Part shown: in pieces, positions 1-10,110 of the stretch
How positions within the stretch are numbered: the stretch's first letter is position 1
Layout: the number at the start of each line of letters is the position of its first letter
Origin: Berberis thunbergii
Taxonomy: Eukaryota > Streptophyta > Magnoliopsida > Ranunculales > Berberidaceae
Direction: 5' to 3'
DNA length: 64,000 nucleotides
Assembly (NCBI GenBank): GCA_003290165.1
Contig: QNQO01006225.1
Location: 124,001-188,000 of the forward strand
Program-made: the position numbers and the translations under genes
The notes under the pieces: generated by a model
The model's input: the letters and a program-made list of their open reading frames with translations, nothing else
Databases searched by the model: none
Told to the model about the DNA's origin: nothing

Positions 1-249
1 AAGCAAGTTGGGCCACATTGAGTAGGGTCTATCAAAAGTGGATAGAAGTTACTCCTCTTAGAACCATTACTCAGAATATTATTTTGAACCTTTTTTTAAT
101 GAAATCTTCATATAGACAATTGTTCATGGCATTGCTTGAGCGATGGTGAGATCAGACTCACACCCTTCACTTTTCAGAGTTTGAGATAGGTTTCACCCCA
201 TTTTAGTTGTTTGAGAGGTCTGGAGATAAGGAAAGTATTCAACTGTTAT
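1..249 (+). pseudogene. plant mobile domain (PMD)-like fragment, copy 1
   Basis: Plus-strand frames read ASWATLSRVYQKW near the start and, in a shifted frame, LLERW*DQTHTLHFSEFEIG. This pattern (ERW..xTHTFHF..E..xTP) is what I know from plant mobile domain proteins, which occur in host genes and in transposons. It is broken by a frameshift and stops and is cut off exactly where the first Tat LTR begins. The same stretch recurs at 3799-3870 plus 7978-8160, again ending at an LTR. The family assignment is by motif memory only and is moderate; the repeat relation is directly visible. Confidence 0.5.
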
Positions 250-788
250 TGATGCATCCAAAATCTGGTCTCTTGTAAGTCTGATCTACAAAACAAATGT
301 TAGATTGCCAAAAAACCACATTTTTGGTGGTCGAAGGCACTCTGATACTAAAGTCGGCAACTATGTTGGAGATGGCGATAAATGTCCAAAACTCAGTTAA
401 AATTGCATACTTTTTCTCGAATGTCCCATTTACTTTATATAGTGGTCATTGTTAATTCTTTGCGTGACTTAAGCATGTGAGGAGCAACGAGAGGGAATGT
501 TCTCTATACCAGTACCCTCCTTTATTAAGATACGTCATTGGGAGCGTAACTCCCTCCACAATTTTTTTTCTCTGTAATGTTCCTCCTTTTTAAGGGAGAA
601 CTTTATTGGGTCTGGATTTGGGCCTCTAACTATGATTTATTTTGTTGGGCCTTGTTTGTGCTTTCACGACCGAATCCGCCCTTTTTTAGCTTTGTAAGTT
701 GGCCCGGTCTTCGAATATTTGATTCTTGCGATGGACGATCTCTGCCACCTGTATGGTTGTGATGACAGTTTTATTTCATGTATCATCA
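250..788 (-). repeat. LTR 1 of Tat element A (3' LTR)
   Basis: 539 bp, starting TGATGCATCC and ending GTATCATCA, so the TGATG/CATCA ends are inverted. It aligns by eye along its length with 8161-8649 and 14195-14732. Being followed by a polypurine tract read on the minus strand, it is the 3' LTR of a minus-oriented element. Confidence 0.85.
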
Positions 789-805
789 GCTACTCCCCCT
801 TAGTT
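789..805 (-). other. polypurine tract of Tat element A
   Basis: On the minus strand the bases next to the LTR read AAGGGGGAGTAGC, a standard plus-strand priming site directly upstream of a 3' LTR. It fixes the element orientation as minus. Confidence 0.8.
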
Positions 806-969
806 AGTAGGTATGCTGATGTGGCCACTAACTGTACGATGGTTGGATTTTCGATTTCACCATCGCGGCGCATTTAATGTCATTACCAATTGTTACTGCG
901 TTTGTTTTTCCTGTTCGTTTTGGCGTGAATTTAGGAATTTTGCGCAGCCATTGTGTCCCATACATTTTC

Positions 970-1010
970 CCAGGAGTAGTCCTTTCGTTGCTCAACCCTA
1001 TAAAATGGAG
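970..1010 (+). promoter_or_regulatory. putative aORF promoter with TATA box, element A
   Basis: TATAAAA at 999-1005 lies 98 bases before the aORF ATG at 1097. The preceding block GAGTAGTCCTTTC is shared with element B (18415-18448), where TATAAAA lies 95 bases before the corresponding start position. Conservation of both the block and the spacing suggests the antisense ORF has its own promoter. Confidence 0.55.
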
Positions 1011-1096
1011 GAAGTGAATACAATATATATTTTTATATATATTCTTTTCATTCCTAGGTTTTGATTTCTCTCTTTTTTAATTTTTGTCTCATAACA

Positions 1097-3360
1097 ATGT
1101 CTAGCTTCAGGGTTCTAATTGGAGATGTGCTTGCTGCTTGCAAGGCTTACTTCTCGCCTAAGCGGGCGACGCAAATGACTCTAGACAATGTTTGTTACAA
1201 CTACTCATTGCCAGATGACCTCAAGATCATCCTGCCTGAAGAGGATGAAAATCCTTGTCGTCCATGGCATGGCTACATTGCGTTGTACCCTGGCATGTTC
1301 CAAGCGGGTCTTAGGCTTCCAGCTCTTGAAAATCTTCTGGGAGTATTAAGATTTCTTGGGCATCACTCATGCACAAATGGTTCCTAATGGCTGGAGGGTA
1401 ATGATTCTGACCTTAGCGAGGGTCGTTTTATCTGGGATTTCTATGAACATCAGGGTTTTGCACTCCATGGTGGGGTTCATTGTAAATGTGAACCGCACTT
1501 GCTATCTCCGTGGTCCATCCTGTTTTGAGAATCTTAGGGACGAGTATAGGGGATGGTCGAGGCCCTGGTTTTACGCATCCATTTCTTCTAATTATTGCAA
1601 ATTTTGCAATGTACATATTTTGCTATCATTCTGAGAACCCAAAAGGAATGAACTGTTTTTGTCTGTGGAGGAGCAAGAATTCCGTGAACAATTTAATAAG
1701 TTGCCTCAGTCCCGAGTATAAGCTTTCCTTAGTACAGCTATCATTGATTGTAGTGGTCTATACACTATGAGTGAAGCGAGTCGTGCAATGCTTACGACGA
1801 CTTGTGTTTCAAAAGTCCCTGTTGCGCGCGCCGAAAATGTCATCATTTATGACAAGGGACAGAAGCGTAATCCTCAACTGTCATTGGCGATGCGAACATT
1901 AATTGGGAAGTGAGCTCTGTTAAGAAGCCTATGGATTGCAATGCCCCTGTTATTGCCAGTGATGCAATTAATGTTGGCTCGAGAATTAGATAGAGGAAAG
2001 TTCACAGGCGCGCTGGTCAATCTAAGTTGTTGGCAATTAGTCATGGTCGTGTCCCGAAGAAGAAGAAGCTTGTTACTTCAGTTCATGGTGCTACCAGGGC
2101 TCCCCCTTCTCCAATATCTTTCGAAAAGGGTTGTGGCGATGTTGTTGATCCCACTGCTAAGAAGATGAAAAGATAAATCAAACTCTCGAGAGGAGCAAAA
2201 AAAAAGATTTTTCATCTTCTGGATAATCGTGAGCGTGAGAAGAGTCTTGTCTCCTTGTATGGCTTACCCAACTTTGTTGATTTGTTGGTTGATGATTCAC
2301 GCGTTATCGACAATAAGATGTTCTAGCTTAGTGTTGAAGTGTCTAAGAATCAGAAAAACACGAAAACTTTGGTTGATTTCGAGTTCGACTCCTCATTGGA
2401 AGATCAAGTCGTTGCTCGTGTTCGAGTTCTAAGACTCATCCTACTATTGTTGCTTTTAAGAAGTTCAACTGGTCTTCTGAGGTTGACGTGCAAGACAGTG
2501 TCTGTAATCTCATCGTCAATTGGCATGGGCGGTTGGTCGAAAAGGATCCTATGCATGTGCATTCGCAATGTAATCACCTTGATGAAGGTCTCAAACACCT
2601 CATGGTGGGGATGAGTCACCTCATTTATGCTGGCGTTATGGGGTCAGATTATAAGGTCGCGTGTGATCAGGTGGCCTCGTTGAGTAGAAGATGTGGGGGC
2701 AAGCTTTAGTTCTTTCTGATGTTCTCCGTAAATTGATATGCTGAAAGTGCAATGCACGGAGCATCTGAAGGCTACTGAAGCTGCTCAGACTACGTTGAAG
2801 AAAGTCAAGGTTGTTCTGAATAAGTTTGTTTCCAAACTTGAGGCCTTCGAGATGGAATTGAATAAGTTGTGTTCTCAGTTGAGTATCGCTGAGAAGGAGT
2901 TGTCCGAAGGAAGGGCTAATCGTGACAAGGCCAAGCGTTCTGCTGCAGAGTACTCTGCCAGTTTGAAAGTTTCTATGGAGCGAGTTGCTCAGTTGAATAC
3001 TGAGTTTGCTACTGCCAAATTGGCAGCTTCTGCTAGGCTTACTGCTGTCGAGAGCGAACTCGCATTGACTCGTGCTGAGCTTGCAACGATTACTAATAAA
3101 TTGAAAACTGTAGAAGCGGCGGACTAGAAAAGAGTAGTCGATGGTCGTCATGACTTCCTTGACTATATAGAGTCGCAAGACTTGGATTTGTCGAAGTATC
3201 ATTGTTATGCTGAACAGATCTTGAGGATGAAAAGGAACTCGTTTTGGATATACTGAGTCATCCAGTCTATGGGGAACCGTCATCCCTTCGTTTGTCCAAA
3301 CCTGTGCCATTACGTGATATTGTCACTTATACGAATACTCGACCTCGTGCTTCTTCTTGA
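1097..3360 (+). pseudogene. Tat antisense ORF (aORF) A: Transposase_28-like N-terminus plus coiled coil, broken
   Basis: Start ATG at 1097 (MSSFRVLIGD). The N-terminal 150 residues contain GYIALYPGMFQAGLRLP and a later PNGWRV motif, which match the pattern of the plant 'putative gypsy type transposon' domain (PF04195). The middle part is low-complexity and frameshifted. From about 2738 a clear coiled coil follows (heptad-rich, Ala/Leu/Glu/Lys-rich, about 130 residues). The reading continues past a stop at 3125-3127 to RPRASS and TGA at 3360. Element B has a colinear counterpart at 18537-20710. The protein's role is unknown; in Tat elements this ORF lies antisense to gag-pol. Several frameshifts and stops make this copy a pseudogene. 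The terminal region of the family is less certain than the N-terminal domain. Confidence 0.7.
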
Positions 3361-3798
3361 ACGCTCCGACTTAGGTAATTCCTCTCGATGTAACGAGATG
3401 AAGAATCAATGAAAGTCTTTGTTTTATTTATCATTGTCGTTTGTATTTAGTAGACTTATATAAAATTTGAACCTATTTTCAATAGACCCTAGCCTCATCT
3501 CAAAGTAGATTCAAAATGGAGAGGTGGATTCCAAATCCTTTGAGGAAAAATATCACTCGAAAAATGTAGTAACCACCCCACGATGGGGTTGGTCAAAGCT
3601 CCGGTCAACAGTTCTATCAACAGTATGATCGAATGTCTGGTCAATGAGTTCATGTTCCATACGATAAGCTCATGGACGACCCTCCTATTTTTGTTAATGA
3701 TCATGTCGACGGCAATACTTCTTTCAATCTTGTTGTTGCCCCGCTTAATAGTAAGTTGAATCACCAATGGATGTCAAATCATGAATCTGTTCGATAAC
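3361..3798 (+). other. aORF trailer and junction to flanking PMD-like region
   Basis: No intact gene. The first part is the untranslated end of the aORF. From roughly 3480 a plus-strand frame reads MDDPPIFVNDHVDG and leads without a break in similarity style into the PMD-like segment at 3799, so this is probably the upstream part of that gene. The junction between element and flank lies somewhere between 3380 and 3490. Confidence 0.4.
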
Positions 3799-3871
3799 AA
3801 GCAAGTTGGGCCCCTTTTAGTAGAGCCTATCAAAAGTGGGTAGAAATTACTTGTCTTAGAACCATTACTAT

Positions 3872-4079
3872 TGAGAAGGAAAGATTTGATAGTAATATTA
3901 CTGCATATTAGGAGTTTTATTAACTATGAATATTTGTTGTAAATAGAATATTAGTCAATGTTGTAAACTAGGAAATTAGTTAGGCCAGCTAGATATTGTA
4001 ATCAAATTTTTTTTTTGTGTTTGTATTCTCTCCTATAAAGAGAACCCGTGTAAACTTGTGTGAATACACAGAAAAACCA
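3872..4079 (+). repeat. copia 5' LTR
   Basis: Begins TGAGAAGGAAAGATTTG and ends AAAACCA. It aligns with 7765-7975. A TATTAGAGC stretch right after it (4080-4088) resembles the initiator tRNA-Met primer-binding site TATCAGAGC with one change, as expected for copia elements. Confidence 0.8.
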
Positions 4080-4088
4080 TATTAGAGC
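4080..4088 (+). other. copia primer-binding site (initiator tRNA-Met type), decayed
   Basis: TATTAGAGC immediately follows the 5' LTR; the usual copia PBS core is TATCAGAGC. Only one base differs in this core. Confidence 0.55.
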
Positions 4089-4099
4089 CTCCCTAAGAA

Positions 4100-5030
4100 A
4101 TTCGAAAAAAAAAAATCCTTGTTCTCTGCATCATTTCTTTGCTGATTATGCATGGCCTGACATTTCCTCCGAGTCAATCCCGTCTCTTGCAACCCAGCCA
4201 ACCAACTTTGCAACCCAAGCCCTCAATACTGATTCTCATTCTGTTCAGATCACCACTATTCGCCTTAATGGTGACAATTATTTACGGTAGTCCTAGTCTG
4301 TTCGGATTTACATCAAAGGCCAGGGAAAGATCGGGTACCTGACGGGAGACAAAAAGGCACCAACACTGGAGGACCCAACATATGCGACCTCGGATGCAGA
4401 CAATTCAATGTTAAGGTGTGACCTACAGGTCAACAACCATAAGAAAGAAACCATGCCGCAGGTGGGTCTCGAACTTAGGACATGGGGGACAAACCCACAC
4501 AGCCCTAACCACTAGACCATAAAACCATTGGCGGGTGAGGATATTGGCTCCAACTATATCTGCTACTCAACGACTAAAGATCTCTGGGACAATGTGAATA
4601 AGATGCATTTTGATTTGGGGAATCAGTCTCAGGTCTACGAATTGACTTTGAAACTTGATGAGATTTGGCAGGGAAAAGACTCGGTCACCAAGTGTTTCAA
4701 TTCATTGAAGTGCCTTTAGCAAAACTTGGATATGCTCAATGATTATGAATGGAAATCCACTGAAGATGTCAATCACAACAAACAGACCATGGAGGCTCAT
4801 TGCATTTACAAATTCCTTGTTGGGCTCAACGTGGAATTTGATGAAGTACGAGGACAATTCATTGGTAGGACTCCACTTCCTCCAATTAGTGAGGTGTTTG
4901 TTGAGGCTCGAAGAGAAGAGAGCCGCAAACATGTAATGTTGGGGAAGATAAGTACTAGCGGACCTGTTGAGAGTTCTGCCCTTGTTGTTGCCAAGGCTAC
5001 TGCTAATAAAGCAGCCAATTTTCAGTAAAA
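4100..5030 (+). pseudogene. copia gag, interrupted
   Basis: The frame reads TIRLNGDNYLR, a typical start of copia gag, then KGQGKIGYLTGDKKAP. After a SINE insertion it continues with GSNYICYSTTKDLWDNV, NQSQVYELTLKLDEIWQG and FLVGLNVEFDEVRGQFIGR, all characteristic of plant copia gag (UBN2-type). In-frame stops occur, for example where LR*SQSV and CL*QNL interrupt it. It would have formed the particle that packages the element RNA. Confidence 0.8.
4411..4529 (-). mobile_element. tRNA-derived SINE inside copia gag
   Basis: On the minus strand this stretch reads GGTCTAGTGGTTAGGGC and then GTTCGAGACCC about 35 bases on, matching the spacing and sequence of the tRNA A and B boxes of a polymerase III promoter. 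It interrupts the gag frame between DNSM and AGEDIGSNY. The exact ends and tail are unclear and no clean target duplication was found. Confidence 0.6.
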
Positions 5031-5033
5031 ACC

Positions 5034-6260
5034 TGAAGAGAAGCCACGGGTCTGGTATGACTACAACAACAAACCGCGCCATACTCGAGAGACTTGCTAG
5101 AAAATCCATGGAAAACCAGCGAACTGGAAAAGTAGCAAGCCTGGTGACAGAAACAATCGTGTGGTTCCCACTGCCAATGAAGCTGAGATAAGTCCCTTCA
5201 GCAAGGAACAGATGGATCACCTTCTGAAGCTGCTAAAATCTAATTCCTTATTTGGTATTCCTAGTGTTTCTCTTGCACAAACAGGTAGTGCACCTAATGC
5301 CCTTTTTTATTGTTCAAGTTCTACTCCATGGATCATTGATTCTAGAGCCTCTGATCATATGACAGCCTTTCCAATCTTTTTAGCACTTACTCGCCATGTC
5401 CTGGCCTTGAAAAAATTAGAATTGCAGATACTAGTTTCTCACCCATTACAGGAAAAGGTTTGATAAAATTATACAATAATATAGATCTTAAATCTATTAT
5501 GCATGTCCCTAAACTAGCATGTAACCTTTTTTCTGTGAGTAAACTAACCAAATAATTTAATTTCCATGTAATTTTTTGTGATTCTTACTATGAATTTCAG
5601 GACCAAAGCTCAGGGAAGAAGATTGGCAGTGCTAAGATGATAGATGGACTTTACTACTTTGATGGTAACTCCTCCAGTAATAAAAAGGCTCATGGCCTTA
5701 GTAGTGTCAATTCTAATTTTGTTTATGAACAAATAATGCTTTGGCACTTAAGACTGGGACATCCTAGCTTTCCATATCTTAAACATTATTTTCCTACTTT
5801 ATTTAAGGATTTGGATTGTATATCGTTCTATTGTGAAAGTTGTTGCTTATTGAATAGTCATCGTACTACTTATTTGCCAAAACCTTACTCTTCTTCAAAA
5901 CCATTTTATATAATACATAATGATCTTGCGAGTCACTACTATTTCTAGGAAACCATAGTTTGTTACCTTATTGATGATCATACCCGTTTGTGTTGGATTT
6001 ATTTGATGAATGAAAAGTCTGAGGTTGAAAGTTTTTTTTTAAGGAATTATACGCGATGGTTAAAACTCAATTTCAAACAAAAATTAGCATTCTTCACACC
6101 GATAATGGAACTGAGTATTTTAATGAACTTTTGAAAAGTTTTTTTGAAGAAAAAAGGAATACATCATTAGTCTACATGTGTGGATACCCCTCAACAAAAT
6201 GAAATTGCTAAAAGAAAAAATAAGCATTTACTTGAAGTGGCTCGTACTTTAATGTTTTCA
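5034..6260 (+). pseudogene. copia nucleocapsid, protease and integrase region
   Basis: A zinc-knuckle relic (5050-5110) reads VWYDYNNKPRHTRETC; the usual first two cysteines of CxxCxxxxHxxxxC are Tyr and Asn here, so metal binding is lost. The protease motif reads WIIDSRASDHM, where the family has DSGASDHM, so the catalytic DSG is altered. The GAG-pre/HHCC part reads LWHLRLGHPS. The integrase core follows with IDDHTRLCWIYLMNEKSEV and then a frameshifted region corresponding to the TDNGTEYFN catalytic segment. Frameshifts and stops throughout. Confidence 0.8.
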
Positions 6261-7764
6261 GTGAATGTTCCAAAATATCTTTGCGGGGGAGGATGTTTTA
6301 ACAACCTATTATTTGATTAACATAATGCCTGCACATGTTTTAAAATATAGCATGCCCTTAGAATGTTTCCAAAAAACAATTTCCTTACCAAGAATGTACT
6401 CAAATTTACCTCTAAAGGTTTTTTTTGCTGAATTGTTTTTGTTCATATACCCAATAATACTTTGTCCAAACTTGATCCTTGGGATGAAAAATGTGTTTTT
6501 ATAGTATGTTCCTAATAAAAGGGATATAAGTGATGTAAACCCCAAACAAGAAAAATTTATGTGATATGGATGTTTATTTCTTTGAAAATAAACTGTACTT
6601 TACAAAAATTTTCTTTAGGGGGAGAATAAGGCGATGGAAGAAAATTTTTGGGATTTATCTCCTACTCCATTACCAAATATGATTTCACCTCATTCTTCTC
6701 GTCCTATTGTTACTCCCGAAATTCAAAGCCAGGAACAATGTCATAAAACCAATGACAACAATGAAGGGAATCCTAGTCATATAGTGTCGAACATTACTAT
6801 ATCTGAACTAGGGGGAGAATCACTACAACCGGGTCCAATATTGAGCCTCTGGTTTGTACTCAGAGAAGACCTCATCAAAAGAGTCAAAATCAGCCTATTC
6901 CTCTTGGAAATGATCAATCTCGAGCTTCAGGGACTGGACCTCCAGATATTACAGGTAGTTTTGTTCCTAACTCATCTTTAATTCATGTTACTTATCCTAG
7001 CCAAGAACCATTAGATCTTGATATTCCTGTAGCTGTTAGGAAAGGAGCCCGTACTTGCACTAAATATCTCATTGCCAAATACCTTTCTTATGAAAAACTC
7101 TCTCATACTCATAGGGCTTTTACCTCAAAAATCTCACACTTGCTTGTCCCGAGAAACATTTAGGAAGCTCTTGATGATTCAAATTGGAAATTAACAGTAA
7201 TGGAAAAGATATATGCTCTTAGAAGAAGTGGTACTTGGGAGATAGTTGATTTACCTAAGGAGAAAAGAATAGTAGGCTGGAAGTGGGTCTTTACTGTGAA
7301 ATGTAAAGTTGATGGTAGCATAGAGAGGTACAAGGCCAGACTAGTAGCAAAAGGGTTACCTATGGGATTGATTATCAGAAACATTTCCTCCTCTAGCCAA
7401 AATAAACTCTATCAAAATTTTACTATCTTTGGGTGTAAATTTCAGCAGGCCATTACACCAGTTAGATGTAAGAAATGCCTTTTTAAATGGAGATATTGAG
7501 AAGGAGGTCTTTATTAGTCTACCACTTGAATTTGAGGGCAATTTGAAACCAAAAAAAATCTGTAGACTGAAAAAAAGTCTTTATATGGTCTCAAACAGTC
7601 CCCTAGAGCTTGGTTTGAGAGATTTGGGAAAGCGGTGAAGAGTTGTGGCTACTGTCAGAGCCAAGTTGACCATACCAAGTTCTACAATCACAGTAGAGAA
7701 GGCAAGGTTGCAATCTTAATTGTCTATGTGGATGATATAATCTTGACAAGTGATGACAAAGTGT
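6261..7764 (+). pseudogene. copia reverse transcriptase, truncated
   Basis: After a degenerate linker, RT appears from about 7140: WEIVDLPKEKRIVGWKWVF and RYKARLVAKG, then a frameshifted core, then IVYVDDIILTSDDK. The YVDD polymerase motif is present, but the sequence jumps directly into the right LTR two codons later. Thumb, connection and RNase H are absent. A purine-rich GGGGGAGAA at 6619 lies internally and looks like a polypurine-type stretch. Confidence 0.8.
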
Positions 7765-7975
7765 TGAAAAATGAAAGATTTGGTAGTAATATTACCTAAT
7801 ATTAGGAGTTTTATTAGTTGTGAATATTTGCTGTAAATAAAATATTAGTTAATGATGTAAACTAGAAAATTGGTTAGGCCAGCTAGCTATTGTAATCAAT
7901 TTCTTGATTTTGTGCTTGTATTTTCTCTTATAAGGAGAACTCGTGTAAACTTGTGCGAATATATAGAAAAGCTTA
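7765..7975 (+). repeat. copia 3' LTR
   Basis: Begins TGAAAAATGAAAGATTTG and matches 3872-4079 along its length. It joins the RT coding sequence without the usual spacer and polypurine tract, showing a deletion that removed the 3' part of pol. Confidence 0.8.
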
Positions 7976-8160
7976 TAATTACTCAGAATTTTGATTTTGA
8001 ACCTTTTATTAATGAAATCTTCAAATGCACAATTGTTCATGACATTGCTTGAGCGATAGTGAGATTAGACTCGCACCCTTCACTTTTAGAGTTTGAGATA
8101 GGTTTCACCACATTTTAGTTGTTTGACAGGTCTTGAGATAGGAAAGAATCCAACTGTTAT

Positions 8161-8649
8161 TGATGCGTTCAAAATCTGGTCTCTTGTAAGTCTGACCTGC
8201 AAAACAAATGTTAGATTGCCAAATACCACGTTTTTATGGCCGAAAGCACTCTGATGCTTAAGTCAGTAACTCTATTGGAGATGGAGACAAATCTGGACAA
8301 AACTCAATTAAAATTGCATACCTTTGTCGAATGTTTCCTTTACCTTATACAATGGTCGTTGTTAATTTTCTGTGTGACTTAAGCATGTGAGGCGCAATAT
8401 AAGGAGACATTATTTGTAACAAACTCCTTTTTTATGGAGATACGTCATCTGGGTGTACTTCTTCCATGACTTTTGTCTCTTTAATGTTCTTCCTCTTTGA
8501 GGGAGAAGGTTGTTGCGCCAGGATTTGGGTCTCTGACTATGATTTATTATGATGGGCCTGTTTGGGCTTTCATGACCGGATCTGCCCTTTTCGGGTTTTT
8601 TGAGTTGATTTGGTCTTGAAATATTTGATCCTCGCGATGGACGATCTCT
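8161..8649 (-). repeat. LTR 2 of Tat element A, truncated
   Basis: Starts TGATGCGTTC after GTTAT (8156-8160) and follows LTR 1 to GGACGATCTCT, where it breaks off about 50 bases short of the expected end. It lacks a polypurine tract and aORF next to it. Its left neighbour is the same PMD-like segment that precedes LTR 1. Confidence 0.8.
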
Positions 8650-8944
8650 ATAGGGTTCCCCTATTTCCTTGTTAGGTTGGGCTTAGGATTCTAGCTTTCT
8701 GGGCTTGGGCTTGGTTAAAGTAAGTGGACCATGCTTATTCGGGTTAGGCTTAGATGTGTGAACCACTCTTTTGTACCACCGCTAGAATCGACAAATTAAT
8801 CATTTTCTTAAATTATCGCCTTAATGCGATTTTATCGTTCACGCGCGCAGATTCCTACAAAAACATAAAAATTGAAATAATTATAATAAAATATATTAAT
8901 TGAAGCACTAACATATATAAATTAAGGGATATATTTTGTAATAA
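8650..8944. other. unassigned filler between LTR 2 and integrase
   Basis: About 290 bases, AT-rich in the second half, with no recognisable coding or repeat signature. It replaces the LTR end, polypurine tract and aORF that element B has at this place, so it is probably filler at a deletion or recombination junction. Confidence 0.4.
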
Positions 8945-10110
8945 TTACGTGTATATCAGTTGTTCACCTTCCGTATTTTTCAACCAATATGTTCCTGGTC
9001 TGTTGATTTTTTCCACTTTGTATGGTCCTTCCCAATTCAGATTCAGTTTGCCCGCGCCTGGTTCCTTTGTGTTGAGTTGAATTTTCCAGAGTACCCAATC
9101 ACCGACTCTGAATGTGCGAGGCTTTACTTTTTTGTTATAGTAGCTTGTCATCCGTTGTTGGTAGACTGTTGTTTTGATGAAAGCCACTTTCTCGCTTTTC
9201 TTCAAGCAGATCCAATCCAACTCTCAATGTTTCATTGTTGTCCTCTACTCGGAATTATTTGGTTCTGAATGTTGGCATACCAATTTCTATAGGTATCATT
9301 GCTTCAGATCCGTATGCTAGGGCAAAAAGAAATTCCCCTGTTAGAGTCATTTTCGTTGTTTTGTAAGCCCAAAGGATGCATGGCAGCTTAGATGTCCACA
9401 ATCCCAGCAATGCTTTGAGCTTCCTTTTGATCGCCTCTAGGATTGTCATGTTGGTGACCTCAACTTGTCCATTTGCCTATGGAGGGCGGGTGTCGAGAAA
9501 TGTTGTTGGATGCTCAAGTTTTGCACAACTTCTTAACCTTATTGCCTTCAAATTGCTTCCCGTTGTCTGTGACAATCACTCTTGGGACTCTGAATCTGCA
9601 TATTATGTCTTCTAGAAAAACTTTTCAACTTGAGCTTATCCTATCTTTGCCAACGGCTCCACTTCTACCCACTTAGTGAAGTAATCTATCGCTACAAGGA
9701 GAAATTTCTTTCTGTCGGACATTGGGAGCGGCCCTACGGTGTCCATCCCCCATTGTGCGAACGACCAAAGGATGATCATTTGAATTAGATTTTGGCCTAG
9801 TATGTGAGTATACGGGGCAAATCTTTGGCATTTTTCCAAGACGCAAACAAGTTTATTTGCATCCGCTTGCATTGTCGGCCAATAGTATCCCAATGTCAGA
9901 GTTTTGTGGGCTAATGTTCTTCCTCCTAGGTGGTTTTCACATGTGCCATGATGAATCTCACGCAGAACATAGTTGGCATCGTCGAGTGAAAGGCATCTTA
10001 GTCGCAAGCTAGTGACAGATCTCCTGTAGAGTATGTCGTTGATCATCGTGTACCATGCTGCTTGGTTTTGCAGCTTTCAGGCCTCCATCTTGTCCGTTGG
10101 AAGCTCCCCG
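8945..10110 (-). pseudogene. integrase of Tat element A
   Basis: Minus strand. The zinc-binding part (about 10046-9870) reads IHHGTCENHLGGRTLAHK then GYYWPT and CEKCQRFA in shifted form, the HHCC pattern of Ty3/gypsy integrases. The core contains QWGMDTVGPLP, DYFTKWVEVEPLA and AYKTT. The C-terminal module (9220-8945) has RVGDWVLWK and NWEGPYKVEKINRPGTYWL, a GPY/F-type domain. Integrase would insert the cDNA into the genome. It is split into at least three frames, so inactive. The start of the integrase within the polyprotein is approximate. Confidence 0.85.

Larger units (their letters stand above)
3872..7975 (+). mobile_element. Ty1/copia retrotransposon, internally deleted
   Basis: Two similar LTRs of about 210 bp (3872-4079, 7765-7975) bracket degenerate gag, protease, integrase and RT sequence on the plus strand. 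The RT stops at the YVDDIILTSDDK motif and is joined directly to the right LTR, so the rest of RT and the whole RNase H are deleted. ATTACT flanks the element on both sides. It is nested in the second PMD-like fragment. Confidence 0.85.
3799..8160 (+). pseudogene. PMD-like fragment, copy 2, split by a copia element
   Basis: The pieces 3799-3870 and 7978-8160 together repeat positions 1-249, beginning with the same AAGCAAGTTGGGCC and ending with the same CAACTGTTAT next to an LTR. Reading across the copia insertion gives SRAYQKWVEI and then FEPFINEIFKC. The copia element lies between two copies of ATTACT (3864-3869 and 7978-7983). Stops are present, so the piece is non-functional. Confidence 0.6.

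Noticed and set aside
1428..3310. Minus-strand open frames of 62 and 224 codons across the aORF
   Set aside because: Shadows of the coiled-coil coding sequence on the other strand; the plus frame has the colinear counterpart in element B.
4450..4529. A tRNA gene on the minus strand
   Set aside because: A and B boxes are present but the rest does not fold as a full tRNA with acceptor stem; it fits a SINE head.
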